26,269 bases of DNA from Pyronema omphalodes (lineage: Eukaryota; Ascomycota; Pezizomycetes; Pezizales; Pyronemataceae). Location of the stretch: NCBI GenBank assembly GCA_024516155.1, contig JAJJXM010000163.1, positions 1 to 26,269 on the forward strand. Direction: 5' to 3'. The notes beneath the pieces were generated by a model. It made no database searches, was not told the DNA's origin, and worked only from the letters and a program-made list of their open reading frames with translations. Shown piece by piece: positions 17,868 through 25,677 of this stretch; positions within the stretch are counted from its first letter, which is position 1; every line of letters starts with the position of its first letter. A program made the position numbers and the translations under genes.

Positions 17868-18917
17868 ATGGACGATAGAACGAACTCCGAGGACCCCCCG
17901 TCCTCTTTGGGCTGGTACCGAACCCCTACTCCCCCGGCAGAAAAGAAATCCCCCCACCGCACGATCCCGCACGCAGAACTACATTGGTCGTTCTGCAACA
18001 ACGACTCCTGCTCCATTCACCTCCAATCGAAATTAAACAACAATCATTTCCCAGCGGTGGCGCAAGCAATTGCGGCACGCATAGGAAAATCATGTAGCTG
18101 CGGGCAGCTACATGACCCCGAGTTAGAATGGGTGATCCGACACCGGAGGATGGACCCGCAAAAGGCCTGCAAGGCATGGCAGAAAGGGAAGAGACTCTGC
18201 AATGTGTGTAAATTCCTGGTCAACAAGGACGGACACGACCAGAGATGCGGTATCAGAGGATGGAAACCCCCCACGGAGACCCCGGCAACGATACCACCCG
18301 CCAAGAACGAGCCCGGGACAGGAAAGGAGCCTCCCGTCCCTACGGAAAACCAGGAAAACGAACCACCCCGTCCCCGCGAACTGGAATCGGAGGACTCGAC
18401 CATCCCTACGATCCGACACCAACTCCCAGTGATTATGATGACGGGACCCTCGGACCACGAGAGGGTGGCAATCAACCTGTCTTTCTATCAGACAGCGGAG
18501 CCGGAACAGCGTCTCCCCACCGTCGACCTGACATCCGCCCCTTGTTCGGATCCCCCGGAGCCCCCCGCCTCAGGGCACCAACAAGATCAAATACCCCCGT
18601 TCTCCTCAGGGCACCAACAAGAACAAATAACGGCGCCCCCCTTAGGACACCAACAAGAGCAAATACCGCCTTATGTCCTCGAGGACATCACCCAGGACGT
18701 CGTACGTCGCCGACGTCGGGGAAGGCAGTATCGGGGACGGTCCCCAATCCGGAGGCCCGCATTGAGGACTGCCAGCGGCCTCGCCGGAGTCTCGGCCTGG
18801 AGGGGGGGGCTTATGTCACAACGCTCCCGTGACATGCTCCTGGCCTCCGCCGTCACCACCGCAGGGCTATGGGTGATCGTCATCACCCTAGCAACCTGCT
18901 ACGCTGTCATGAAGTGA
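17868..18917 (+). CDS. E3 ORF3: zinc-finger-like, C-terminally membrane-anchored protein
   Basis: The ATG at 17868-17870 shares its first base with the pol stop (TAATG), which suggests reinitiation after Pol. The protein has 349 residues. The N-terminal third has Cys/His clusters: WSFCNNDSCSIH, SCSCGQLH and CNVCKFLVNKDGHDQRC (CX2CX8HX3C). The middle is Pro/Glu-rich with three 12-residue GHQQ(E/D)QI repeats. A basic stretch (RRRRRGRQYRGR) precedes a hydrophobic segment at about 323-348 (LLASAVTTAGLWVIVITLA) that ends one residue before the C-terminus. Residues 316-349 are encoded by the 3' LTR. There is no N-terminal signal peptide, so a cytosol-facing tail-anchored protein fits better than an envelope glycoprotein. 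I have a weak memory of similar Cys/His segments near chromodomains in fungal Gypsy elements and cannot check it. No function is assigned. Confidence 0.75.
   Translation: MDDRTNSEDPPSSLGWYRTPTPPAEKKSPHRTIPHAELHWSFCNNDSCSIHLQSKLNNNHFPAVAQAIAARIGKSCSCGQLHDPELEWVIRHRRMDPQKACKAWQKGKRLCNVCKFLVNKDGHDQRCGIRGWKPPTETPATIPPAKNEPGTGKEPPVPTENQENEPPRPRELESEDSTIPTIRHQLPVIMMTGPSDHERVAINLSFYQTAEPEQRLPTVDLTSAPCSDPPEPPASGHQQDQIPPFSSGHQQEQITAPPLGHQQEQIPPYVLEDITQDVVRRRRRGRQYRGRSPIRRPALRTASGLAGVSAWRGGLMSQRSRDMLLASAVTTAGLWVIVITLATCYAVMK
18570..18677 (+). repeat. Three 36-bp repeats in ORF3
   Basis: Units start at 18570, 18606 and 18642, each near (C)T(C/T)AGG(G/A)CACCAACAAG and each 12 codons long, encoding GHQQ(D/E)QI plus a variable Pro-rich spacer. 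Confidence 0.88.
18799..18809 (+). other. E3 polypurine tract
   Basis: GGAGGGGGGGG lies 4 nt before the TGTCACAACG start of the 3' LTR and within ORF3 coding sequence. Confidence 0.8.
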
Positions 18918-19307
18918 AGGGATAGGGTTAGGGCAAGGGGCTGGGCCCCTTGCCGAGGATTTTCATATGTTCGGAGTTATTTCTTATTTGGATTTCTTTT
19001 AGGTATCACGGCGGCTAGGAAAATGTTGGAATCTTTTACTTCTCTCTTTTGGTATGTACTCTTTCTTTACTATTTGGAATTACGGCGGTTAGCCAGGAAG
19101 TTATCTCTTTCGGTATGTACTCTTTCTTTGCTATTTGGAATCACGGCGGTTAGCCGGTAGTTATCTCTTTTGGTATGTACTCTTTCCTTGTTATTATTAT
19201 TATTTGGAATTACGGCGTTTAGTTATCTTGCTTTCTTATTTGGAATTACGGCGGTTGGCAAATGTTGGGGAATGTTGGTCATGTATGTAGTTATCACGGC
19301 GGTTAGC
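18814..19307 (+). repeat. E3 3' LTR, left part
   Basis: It matches 11970-12463 base for base as far as I can read (494 bp). It ends in the 16-bp target site of the non-LTR element. Its first 104 bases encode the ORF3 C-terminus and stop. Confidence 0.95.
19292..19307. repeat. 16-bp target-site duplication, left copy
   Basis: TATCACGGCGGTTAGC is repeated exactly at 25359-25374. The unoccupied site is intact in the 5' LTR at 12448-12463. Confidence 0.95.
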
Positions 19308-19333
19308 TTGATTTTGATTTGATTTGATTTTAA
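19308..19333 (-). repeat. 3' tail of the non-LTR element
   Basis: The minus strand ends in an A-rich TCAAA/ATCAAA short repeat directly before the target duplication, in place of a pure poly(A). The insertion therefore had a 3' end suited to target-primed reverse transcription. Confidence 0.85.
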
Positions 19334-19677
19334 TCATACACCGATCGAGGCCTCTAAGGCCTATGCGGGAGCTAAATATCCGTTTTTCCTGTCCTCGCGG
19401 TTTAAACCGCCTAACGAGGCAACCCAATCTCCTTGTCCCCAGTCTCCCCAGTTAGAAAAATAGATGTACGCAAAAGCAAAACAACCGCAAAAAACACAAA
19501 TAAACAAAAAACACTCTCGTACACAGTCTAGACAACCCCGTACAGAAACTCATACGTGACACCAAACTTGAGCCCAGCAATAACCGCCTTGCCGTACAAC
19601 CATTAAAAGAATTCAAAGAAAAGAAAAACAACCCCGCAATTCCGTGAATTTCCATCTCCAGGCCCACCAACCCCAGC
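19334..19677 (-). other. 3' UTR of the non-LTR element
   Basis: No ORF of interest. It has a 14-bp palindrome GCGGTTTAAACCGC at 19397-19410 inside CCTCG...CGAGG arms (about 19393-19417), and an AGGCCT...AGGCCT pair near 19350-19362. Either could be the RT recognition structure, but that is a guess. Confidence 0.6.
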
Positions 19678-20690
19678 CTATTCGAAGCGCCTGCCAATCT
19701 CCGTGGCTGCTAAATACTCCAACAACACCTTCGTATAGCGATCATCGCTAAACAGATCCACCGCTTTGAGCCTTGCTCGTGGTCTCCAGCTCCTGCCCTT
19801 AATGGCATCCACCTCTTTCTTTAGCACCGCGTACTCACGCCTCCAGCGGTGGCACTCTCCGAACAGGTGTCCCCGGGTTTGGCGGACATTAGACGTGCAC
19901 CACCAGCAAACGTCGGATTCTTTCTTTTTCACTCGAACGAGGTGGGTGCCGATAAGGGCATGTCCGGACGCAAGTTGGAGGAATACTGCGGAGCGGCGCT
20001 TAGGGAGAGAGCGGAGGGAGTCGCGCAAGCCCCATGTTTTGCGGGGACGGAAAGAACGGCTGTCTTTGGCTCGTTGTGATATCCATCGCTTGGTAATGTC
20101 GCGGCGGGTTTCGGTGGCTACGCGGTTGAGGTGGGCGAGTGATACCTCATGAGGGACCAAGCACTCGGGGGCGTCGCACCTCATCAGGGGCAGGGCAGTA
20201 CATCGGTGGCGGGTACCCAACTTTGCTGCGGCGTCAGCTGCTTCGTTCTCTGCGATCCCGCAGTGGCCTGGGACCCAGTGGAATTCGACGGAGATGTCGC
20301 TGTTCCGGCGTAGCCAGCGGACCTCGTCGGCGATCAGCCGAGTGACGGACTGTCCTGGGCCTGGTTCGTCGGACTCCAGACGTCGGAGGGCTGCTTGGGC
20401 ATCCGAAAAGATGGTGACGAGCGGGGGGGGGTTTAAGGATGACCCTGTCGAGGAAGCGGTTGTCCCAGAGCTCTTTGAGGGCACGGTACATTGCGAACAA
20501 CTCGGCGTCGAACACCTCGGTGTGACGGCCTAGGTAGTGGTGAGAGCTTGTAAGCACACCGTCGACATATCTCACGAGGCCCGATCCGGTGTGGTCCTCC
20601 ATGCGGGACCCATCTGTCCAAATGCATATGGAGTTGAGGGTCCTCCAGTTTTTGGCGTAGGCTTCCGCTTCCGCTCGGGGGGGCGATGGT
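19678..20690 (-). pseudogene. ORF2 C-terminal part: RNase H and zinc motif, in two shifted frames
   Basis: After the G7 run at 20677-20683 ORF2 continues in another frame with IWTDGSRMEDHTGSG and TEVFDAELFAMYRAL (RNase H residues D and E). After the G9 run at 20423-20431 it moves again to TIFSDAQAAL and HWVPGHCGIAENEAADAAAK (the later D, H and E/D motifs). The last frame has a C-terminal CX2C...HX4C motif (CWWC through HLFGEC), common in non-LTR elements of this type, and stops at 19678. All RNase H catalytic motifs are present; only the two single-base shifts separate them from the RT. Confidence 0.88.
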
Positions 20691-23474
20691 GACGTTGCAC
20701 CATTGACGATGGGGGTCGACGTGGTGGACAGGCTCAGCGGACGCAAAACCAGAACGGGTCACTGCGCGCTGAGTGAGGTTGCGGATGACCATGGCTGTCG
20801 GTGTGGGGCGATTGGGGTCGGTGCTGACCGGCGGGAGCGGTCGAGTGATGAGTCGTGACCGGAATCGTGCCTCCCGACCTCGAACAATGGCTTCTGCTGG
20901 GCGAGTGGCTCCTTCAGCGAGAAGGAAGGCAAGAGGAGTCGTGCGCAGGCACCCCGTAATGGCGCGGGCCTGTTTGTTGAGCAGGAGTTGGAGGCGAGAG
21001 AACCTGCCGGCGTCACGGGTGGGAAGTCGACGAGCAGCGTGAATTTCTGCTCCGTAAGTGGCCACGGATTGAACGACTGCTTGTTGGATGTTTGCAGTGC
21101 TGCCCGGGGGTAGACCCTGGGAGCGGCAGAGGCGAGCGAGGCGGGCGTGTTGCTGACGGGCGCGGGTGAGCCACTTCTGGTGGTGGTGGTTCAGGGTGAG
21201 CTTGGGGTCCAGCCAGAACCCGAGCCAGCGAACGGCGGAGTCGTTGAACGGCACATTGTGGATGACGCCGTCGTAGTGAATATCAACGGTCAGCGAGTCG
21301 GGGTTTGGGTTACCTCGTCGACGGGAGAATAAGATGGCCTCTGTTTTGTCGGTCTCGAATCGAACGGCGTTGCGACGGGCCCACAGCAGGCTTAGCTGGG
21401 CGCACCGGGCGAGAGTGGAGGCGATTTCTGCTGCGTCGTTGCCCTCTGCAATCCAGGTGACGTCGTCCACGAAGGACAGTCCCACCGTGCGTGGTAGCTC
21501 TGACTCGATCTTGTTAGCAAGATCGGCGATATATATCAGGAAAAGGACGGGGGAAACAGGGGAGCCTTGTGGAAGCCCCGTGTTTGTGTCCATTGCCGGT
21601 CCTGAGTCTCCTCCAATCGAGATTTCCACCTTGCGGTCCTCCAAGAAGCTCGCAACCCACCGAACGAGATCTCCGTCTATGTGATACCGCCGCATCTTTT
21701 CAACCAAGCAGTAAGGATTAACCGTCGGGAAAGCACCTTTGATGTCCATCATCAGGGCTCCTGCGATTTTTCTCCTTTCCCATGCTCCCTCCACCGCTTC
21801 TATCAGCACCGCCGCCGCGTCTACTGCCGACCTTCCTCTTCTGCCTCCAAACTGTCCCACATGAAAAGCCCCCTTTTTCTCCGCCTCTTCTGCGATCATC
21901 ATCGCCGCTACCTTTTCAACCAATTTCCCCATGCAGCTCAAGAGGGAGATCACCCGGAAGCTTTTGGCTTTAGAGTAAGACGTCTTCCCAGGCTTGGGAA
22001 TGCATACTCCTTTCGCTACCTTCCAGTCGTGAGGATGGTACCCTAAACGAAGGCACTGGATGACGACAGAGGTCACTCTATCAGGGTCCCACCGCATGAG
22101 AGCCTTTATGATTGGTACTCCCAGGCTATCACTTCCCGGGGCCTTCGAATTGCTCTGCTGGTTGATTGCAGCAGCGACAACTTCCTGCGTGACCCACGAG
22201 CGAGCCTCACCAGCAGGGCCTCTCGAGTGCCAGCCTCCCTCATACTCGTTGGGCGGTGGGAATGAGACATCGGCGAGCATGCGTCTCTTGTCCTCCTCCG
22301 TTTCCGCACGATTTCCCCGTTCGTCCTCAATGGTCCCCACCATCACGGACGCCCGCGGTTGGGTCGTACGGAGCACCGTCCAGACTGCATTTCCGTCCGC
22401 AGATTCAAGAAAAGAGCCCCAACAGCTTCTCTTTTCTCTCCTCTGGAGACTGAGGTATGCGTTCCGGCGTTCCTTCTCTTCCTCCGGAGTTGCACGGCCT
22501 GCCTTCACTGCTCGTCGAGTGCGACCATATGATCGGCGCGCTGACTTGATTTCGGTGCCCCACCACCGTTTCGAGCGAGCAGTGATGCGGATCTTGCGCG
22601 CATGTGCGTCCAAGAGTGCCGTCAACGTCTCCCGTATCCAAACCACCTCTTTCTCCACCTCTTCCTCCGAGCAACGACTGGAGAGTAGCGGTCTGCGTTC
22701 GCTTTGATGGCGATAATCTAACGCCGCTTTCTTCGCTCTCTCCTCGTCCTCGAGCCATTCCTTCACCGCCCATCCTCTCGTGGGCGAGTCATAGTCTTCC
22801 GGCACTGTTACCGACGTAACTTCCCAAACCAGGGCTTCGTGGTCGGAAGTGGTTGTGTGTTCCGGGTCCAGGAGGGTGCGGGCACTCACGTACGGAGAGA
22901 GTTCCATTGTGGCGAACACCAAGTCGATCACGCTGTGGCGTTGTTGTCCCGTTTGTGAGTGAGTTTCCTCGCCATCTCCGACGTAGCGGAGGTCATGCGC
23001 GTCCATCAAGTCTTCGAGGAAGAGGTGGTGGATGGGTTGTGTGCAGCGGGGGTTCCACCTCGCGCTGTGCGCATTAAAATCTCCGGCGATGACAGTGTCA
23101 CGAGTGATTATTCGTGACCATGCTATGTTCCGGGCTGGTCGGACGCCGTCGGATGCTCTAGGAGCATCGTAGACGTTGACCACCCTCAGTTTCCGAAGTC
23201 CCCGACAAAGAATGTCCAGGACTTGGACGTCTCCTTCCCCCTCCGCTGCTAGTTCCTCCCGGGGGCGGACGGTCCAGGCAGAGTCCTTGCGAACCCCAAC
23301 CAACACTCTCTTTCCCCAGACGAAGTCGAACGCTGGGTGACGCCACCCTTGGAAGATCGGGGGTTCCTGGATTAGGACCACGTCGCTCCCCAGCGTCACT
23401 CCACTCTCCATTATGGCAGTTAGAGCCTCACCGCTCTTCCTGCAATTGTGCTGTAGAACCTGAATTGGTTTCAT
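20433..23474 (-). CDS. ORF2: AP endonuclease and reverse transcriptase
   Basis: The ATG at 23474 overlaps the ORF1 stop (ATGA). Residues 1-225 form an APE-type endonuclease: LQHNCRKS near 7, IQEPP at 35-39, AGDFNAH at 130-136, SVIDLVFAT at 181-189 and TTSDHEAL at 208-215. The RT spans about 480-760, with IPKPGKTSYSKAKSFRVISLL, DIKGAFPTV, GLPQGSPVSPVLF near 633 and the FVDD active site at 668-671. The native frame ends near residue 930 at the G7 run (20677-20683); codons beyond that are out of frame. The endonuclease would nick the target and the RT would copy the element RNA there. Confidence 0.95.
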   Translation of the reverse strand: MKPIQVLQHNCRKSGEALTAIMESGVTLGSDVVLIQEPPIFQGWRHPAFDFVWGKRVLVGVRKDSAWTVRPREELAAEGEGDVQVLDILCRGLRKLRVVNVYDAPRASDGVRPARNIAWSRIITRDTVIAGDFNAHSARWNPRCTQPIHHLFLEDLMDAHDLRYVGDGEETHSQTGQQRHSVIDLVFATMELSPYVSARTLLDPEHTTTSDHEALVWEVTSVTVPEDYDSPTRGWAVKEWLEDEERAKKAALDYRHQSERRPLLSSRCSEEEVEKEVVWIRETLTALLDAHARKIRITARSKRWWGTEIKSARRSYGRTRRAVKAGRATPEEEKERRNAYLSLQRREKRSCWGSFLESADGNAVWTVLRTTQPRASVMVGTIEDERGNRAETEEDKRRMLADVSFPPPNEYEGGWHSRGPAGEARSWVTQEVVAAAINQQSNSKAPGSDSLGVPIIKALMRWDPDRVTSVVIQCLRLGYHPHDWKVAKGVCIPKPGKTSYSKAKSFRVISLLSCMGKLVEKVAAMMIAEEAEKKGAFHVGQFGGRRGRSAVDAAAVLIEAVEGAWERRKIAGALMMDIKGAFPTVNPYCLVEKMRRYHIDGDLVRWVASFLEDRKVEISIGGDSGPAMDTNTGLPQGSPVSPVLFLIYIADLANKIESELPRTVGLSFVDDVTWIAEGNDAAEIASTLARCAQLSLLWARRNAVRFETDKTEAILFSRRRGNPNPDSLTVDIHYDGVIHNVPFNDSAVRWLGFWLDPKLTLNHHHQKWLTRARQQHARLARLCRSQGLPPGSTANIQQAVVQSVATYGAEIHAARRLPTRDAGRFSRLQLLLNKQARAITGCLRTTPLAFLLAEGATRPAEAIVRGREARFRSRLITRPLPPVSTDPNRPTPTAMVIRNLTQRAVTRSGFASAEPVHHVDPHRQWCNVTIAPPSGSGSLRQKLEDPQLHMHLDRWVPHGGPHRIGPREICRRCAYKLSPLPRPSHRGVRRRVVRNVPCPQRALGQPLPRQGHP

Positions 23475-24469
23475 AATTCAGGTTCTAGGGGCACAACGGC
23501 ATCTGTCCCCGTCTCGGAAGAGGAGGGGAGAACGGTATCTTGCGTAGGAGCAAGGGTGGAGGAGGACTCGGGGACCCCATCGGATAGGTCCATGGCGGAG
23601 GCGTCGTTGGTATCGGAGGCTTGCTGTGCAGTGTCGGGAGCGTTGGCGGAGGGGGCTGGCTCCTCGAGGGCTGGGCGGGTTACGATTGCGGTGGGTTGAA
23701 TCGTGCGCGGCATTCTGGCAAGGCGGGCAGCTGCTACCGCGGCCATACGGTCGGGGCACGAATGATCGTTTGCGTAGTGGCTGCCACCGCAGTTGGCACA
23801 CTTCGGGGTGGGTAGGGTGTGTTTGCACGCTGTTCCCTGGGGTTTGGAGCAATCGGAAAGGTCACACGCGGGGTGGTTAGAGGTCGCGTGGTGCTCTGCG
23901 CAGAAGACGCAGCGGAAGATCGTTGGTGTTGAGCAGCGTTCGCGGATGTGGCCCCATTTGAGGCATCCGGAACACTGACTGTCAGGTCCTTCGAAAACGT
24001 ACATTTCAGCGCGGTGGCGTCTGCTGCCCAGCAATACTCCCTTCGAGATTAGCATTTTCGCGGTGGCGGAGCTGCGTACGAAGAAGACAGCGGAGGAGCT
24101 CTGGATTTCGCCATTAGCGTAGCGGGCTCGAATTGTCTCAGTTTTGCCTAACCAACGGATGTTGGGCAGTACTTCTACTCCAGCGTGATTTGCTTGCACC
24201 TCGATTTGGAGGCGTTGGACGCCTTGAGAGCCCTCACCCATGAAGCGATCCAGCGGGACGCCGTGGACTTTCAAGCAAACCCAGCGGTCGAGTTCCTCAA
24301 CTCCCGTAACCTCACTATCGACCTCACGCACGGCGTTGAGGATGTCCTTGCGGTACAGTCCTAGGAGGGTTGCTGCATCCACCCCGGGACCGTTGTGGGC
24401 GGTGATGGTGCCTTTGGCATTGCGGGCGACTTTTAGGATGCGTGGAATTGGGGGGCGTTCTTGAACCAT
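23471..24469 (-). CDS. ORF1: gag-like nucleic-acid-binding protein with CCHC knuckles
   Basis: The visible frame (332 residues from 24469) holds a central domain (VCLKVHGVPLDRF through MLISKGVLLGSRRH) like the RNA-binding region of Tad/I-type ORF1. Zinc-knuckle-like motifs follow: CSGCLKWGHIRERC, CVFCAEHHATSNHPAC and CANCGGSHYANDHSC. The acidic C-terminus ends in TGA, which overlaps the ORF2 ATG. The ATG at 24469 is probably internal: one frame over, upstream codons (ARRIVFTRRE, AFTAAINNCLWFKNAP) join naturally across the G6 run at 24450-24455. The protein would coat element RNA. Confidence 0.88.
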   Translation of the reverse strand: MVQERPPIPRILKVARNAKGTITAHNGPGVDAATLLGLYRKDILNAVREVDSEVTGVEELDRWVCLKVHGVPLDRFMGEGSQGVQRLQIEVQANHAGVEVLPNIRWLGKTETIRARYANGEIQSSSAVFFVRSSATAKMLISKGVLLGSRRHRAEMYVFEGPDSQCSGCLKWGHIRERCSTPTIFRCVFCAEHHATSNHPACDLSDCSKPQGTACKHTLPTPKCANCGGSHYANDHSCPDRMAAVAAARLARMPRTIQPTAIVTRPALEEPAPSANAPDTAQQASDTNDASAMDLSDGVPESSSTLAPTQDTVLPSSSETGTDAVVPLEPEL

Positions 24470-25225
24470 AGGCAGTTGTTGATGGCAGCGGTGAACGCTT
24501 CATCCACTTGTTTTGATGCTGGTGCGGTCTCACGACGGGTGAAAACAATGCGGCGTGCCTCAGTTGGGAGATTCTGTGCGGGAGCGTATGGATTTGCGGC
24601 TTTCTGTTGGAGTTTTTTGGAGCGACGGGACTGGTGGGGCGGTCCATTCCTGTGGGGGAGGCTGGGGTGGGAGGTGTACACTGGATGCTGCTGCATATGT
24701 TTGCGCAGCAGTGGGTTGGACAGCCACTGGTGGGGGTTTGCGGGGGGCCGGGGCGGCGATGGGCGGCGCTCGGGGGGCAGCGGGGGTCTTGAGGGCCCGC
24801 ACCGCTTGGAGTTGGGCCTGGAGTTCACGGTTTACGCTGCGGAGGGTGGCGCACCTCGGATTCCAGCGCGGGGACGCGATCTTCCAGTTCTTCGAGGCGT
24901 ATTCCAAGGTTGCTTATGTAGTCAACATTTAGGATTGACGATATGCGGCTACATCATCAGAGCGGCGTTCGCGATGAGCAATGCGACGCGGTGTCTTCCT
25001 GGGTTCCTCCAGCGTTTGGGTCTCTTGCGTGCTCCTTCTTGGGGAGGGGCAATGATGCGCATGGGGGTTGGGGACTGCGGGGATTGCATCTCGTGGCTCG
25101 AGACGCGAAGGGGGGGTTGCGAAGATTCCTCGTCGGTTTGGCTGCGTACACCGAGGGGGAGACTGAAGGCGGCCCCGGTAGGGTGCGATCCTACGCGGGG
25201 AGGCGATATCCCCAAAGCGGGGCAT
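24470..25225 (-). pseudogene. ORF1 N-terminal part, broken by several frameshifts
   Basis: Natural-looking segments lie in different frames: a Ser/Pro/Arg-rich start (from about 25225), IAHRERRSDDVAAYRQ, then a coiled-coil-like LEELEDRVPALESEV, RSVNRELQAQLQAVRALK with a Pro/Ala-rich linker, and ARRIVFTRRE. The frame changes near 24935, 24860, at the T6 run 24613-24618 and at the G6 run 24450-24455. The exact original start is not fixed. Confidence 0.6.
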
Positions 25226-25358
25226 GCCAGAGGGCCGTGGTGAGGCCAGGGCCGTGGGTGGGTGGGGGTCGGTGAGGCCGTGAGAATTCTGTACGATTTC
25301 CTAATCAGGAAATTTAAGCGAGAAAGTTGGCGTTGATTTAGCGCCGAAGTGGTGTGTG
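25226..25358 (-). other. 5' UTR of the non-LTR element
   Basis: This is the stretch between the element's 5' end (minus strand CACACACCACTTC at 25358) and the first ORF1-like codons. I see no promoter motif I would defend; Tad/I elements usually carry an internal promoter here. Confidence 0.5.
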
Positions 25359-25374
25359 TATCACGGCGGTTAGC
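25359..25374. repeat. 16-bp target-site duplication, right copy
   Basis: TATCACGGCGGTTAGC, identical to 19292-19307. Confidence 0.95.
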
Positions 25375-25675
25375 ATTGGGAGCATTCTCCGCAGGCGGAG
25401 AATGCTGAGTCACGAGTCATGAAGGAACAAGTATAAGAGGAGGAAATTTGTATGTAGTTTATTTCTTCACGCAATCAAGTTTCTATTTACCACAATCCTA
25501 TCTACAAAGTTCCCTTGTGATATCCCATCTCGCCAAAACTCACCTGTGATTTCCCAAGCCCACAAACCCGTGCCCATTCCCACTTTACCAGCCTTACCTA
25601 ACCCGCCGCCGCCCTCCTCGCCGCCGAAAACCCCGCGCTGCCTGTCGTCAGTAACCGTGGATACGGATTCTGATA
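25375..25675 (+). repeat. E3 3' LTR, right part
   Basis: It continues the LTR from where 19307 stops and matches 12464-12764. It differs at four substitutions and two single-base indels that cancel in length. It contains the 12-bp hairpin and TATA box copies and ends near TCTGATA. Confidence 0.93.
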
Positions 25676-25677
25676 GT

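Larger units (their letters stand above)
13897..17868 (+). pseudogene. pol: E3 Pol polyprotein with two in-frame TGA codons
   Basis: The -1 frame runs from the heptamer to TAA at 17866-17868. Domains in order: protease (MIDCGATENF), acidic linker with a 63-bp duplication, RT (LRLCVDYRR, YLDD), RNase H (TDASDYAIGA, HDKELLAIVEAL), integrase zinc domain (CDTCKRIK), core (MDFITGLP, SDRGSLF, DGQTERVN), a GPY-like C-terminus and a full chromodomain (EVEEIVDSRRHRGQIQYRVKWTGF). TGA at 14170-14172 falls just after the protease active site where E2 has GGA. TGA at 16768-16770 falls between the zinc domain and core where E2 has a Leu codon. There is no frameshift. As read, the copy cannot make a full Pol unless both stops are errors or read through. 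Confidence 0.93.
19308..25358 (-). mobile_element. Full-length non-LTR retrotransposon with RNase H (Tad/I-like)
   Basis: This 6,051-bp element has both ends defined by the 16-bp duplication. On the minus strand it has a 5' UTR, ORF1 (gag-like, CCHC), ORF2 (AP endonuclease, RT, RNase H, zinc motif), a 3' UTR and a short-repeat tail. Two ORFs, an APE-type endonuclease and RNase H fit the Tad1/I group of fungi. Several frameshifts make this copy non-functional as read. Confidence 0.95.
11970..25675 (+). mobile_element. E3: Ty3/Gypsy element with a third ORF, carrying a nested non-LTR element
   Basis: The order is 5' LTR 11970-12764, gag, pol, ORF3, polypurine tract, then a 3' LTR split by a non-LTR element into 18814-19307 and 25375-25675. 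It is inserted in the E2 gag. The left flank ends GTTGA and the right flank starts TTTGA before the E2 gag resumes, which fits a 5-bp target duplication with one mismatch, though the LTR end is uncertain by 1-3 bases. Without the nested element E3 is about 7.6 kb. Gag and ORF3 are open; pol has two TGA codons. Confidence 0.93.

Noticed and set aside
17868..18917. ORF3 as a retroviral-type envelope glycoprotein
   Set aside because: No signal peptide, no furin-like site in an ectodomain, no fusion-peptide pattern; the only membrane segment is at the extreme C-terminus.
24461..25243. 260-codon plus-strand ORF opposite ORF1 of the non-LTR element
   Set aside because: It is antisense to ORF1 in GC-rich sequence, with low-complexity Gly/Arg composition and no domain.
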